64,000 bases of DNA. It comes from CAVQBP01 sp963710745. Lineage in GTDB: Bacteria > Bacteroidota > Ignavibacteria > Ignavibacteriales > Ignavibacteriaceae. The notes beneath the pieces are model-generated. The model made no database searches. It worked only from the letters and a program-made list of their open reading frames with translations, and was not told where the DNA came from. The stretch's first letter is position 1, and each line of letters begins with the position of its first letter. Of the stretch, positions 63,749-64,000 are shown in pieces. Where the stretch lies: NCBI GenBank assembly GCA_963710745.1, contig CAVQBP010000029.1:124001-188000 (forward strand), read 5' to 3'. The position numbers and the translations under genes are program-made.

Positions 63749-64000
63749 ATGAAAAGAAAAATTTGTACTATTTTTTTGGTAATAATACTTTTAATAAGTT
63801 CAAACATTTACGGGCAAAATGAAAAGAATTGTTTCCTGGAGGATTTTAAATCAAAAACAGCAGAGATCCCCCAATCTGTGAATGCAGAACAACCCGATAA
63901 TCCGGCAACGGCAACTGTAACAATAAATGGAGACACTCTCGGGAAAATCTCTAAATATGTATTTGGGCATGCCATCGCAGCCTGGGCAGGAGCTCATGAT
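63749..64000 (+). CDS. N-terminal part of a secreted glycan-active protein, cut by the window edge
   Basis: A frame open to the window end. I start at ATG 63749 (GGGTGA upstream); ATG 63734 is in frame but before the signal peptide, which ends in 'SNIYGQ'. The mature part has 'TVTINGDTLGKISKYVFGHA' followed by 'IAAWAGAHD'. The segment 'G-K-I-S-K-Y-V-F-G' resembles the start of alpha-L-arabinofuranosidase (GH51-like) and related clan GH-A proteins, in which the substrate-pocket strand begins this way. With only 84 residues seen, the family is uncertain. An arabinofuranosidase would fit its position after GH39. Confidence 0.55.
   Translation, partial: MKRKICTIFLVIILLISSNIYGQNEKNCFLEDFKSKTAEIPQSVNAEQPDNPATATVTINGDTLGKISKYVFGHAIAAWAGAHD

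Noticed and set aside
1..64000. CRISPR arrays, tRNA/rRNA genes, insertion sequences and phage genes
   Set aside because: I found no regularly spaced repeats, cloverleaf-type genes, transposase motifs or phage genes.

Overview
The window comes from an AT-rich Bacteroidota/Ignavibacteriota-type bacterium. Four secreted proteins end in a roughly 80-residue tail with the Y-P-N-P-F-N-P motif, the type IX secretion (T9SS/Por) C-terminal sorting domain that is very common in Ignavibacteria, Calditrichota and relatives. A giant hybrid two-component regulator (HTCS) and a TonB-dependent receptor with a carboxypeptidase-regulatory-like N-domain fit this placement. I see no rRNA, tRNA, CRISPR array, insertion sequence or phage gene.

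The window is almost entirely one very large polysaccharide utilisation locus. All genes are on the + strand except the HTCS. Layout: 0-9 kb holds carbohydrate esterases (CE1-type with E-set domain, an alpha/beta hydrolase, a SASA-GDSL-CBM-T9SS multimodular protein, a double CE1) and a GH43. 9-19 kb holds two DUF362 proteins with T9SS tails, two GH43s and a GH9. 19-24 kb holds GH97, GH3 and a small lipoprotein. 24-32 kb holds a module of two unclassified large enzymes (an alpha/alpha-barrel-like protein and a Tat-exported candidate TIM-barrel protein), a small beta-sandwich protein and a GH43. 32-36 kb holds another GH43, a LacI regulator and a SASA esterase with two repeated N-terminal domains. 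36-49 kb holds a carboxylesterase, GH31, GH43, GH29-lectin-CBM6, two CE1 esterases and a second GH3. 49-53 kb (- strand) holds the HTCS. 54-59 kb holds the TonB-dependent receptor and a beta-helix protein with a T9SS tail. 59-64 kb holds GH42, an interrupted GH39 and the start of a further secreted protein.

The enzyme set (GH9 endo-enzyme; GH31, GH3, GH43, GH29, GH42, GH39 and GH97 exo-enzymes; at least ten esterase domains) points to complete debranching of acetylated plant hemicellulose. GH9+GH31+GH3+GH43 plus galactosidase and fucosidase resembles known xyloglucan loci. GH39, CE1 and GH43 also fit (glucurono)arabinoxylan. No SusD homologue is visible beside the receptor.

Main oddities: both transcription regulators (LacI and HTCS) are broken by a -1-type frameshift. 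In each case the break lies on an X-XXY-YYZ heptamer followed directly by UAA. The GH39 gene carries four single-base insertions within about 280 bp, with catalytic residues intact. Two DUF362 proteins combine Tat or transmembrane N-termini with T9SS tails. Two large proteins in the 24-30 kb module fit no glycosidase family I can name.
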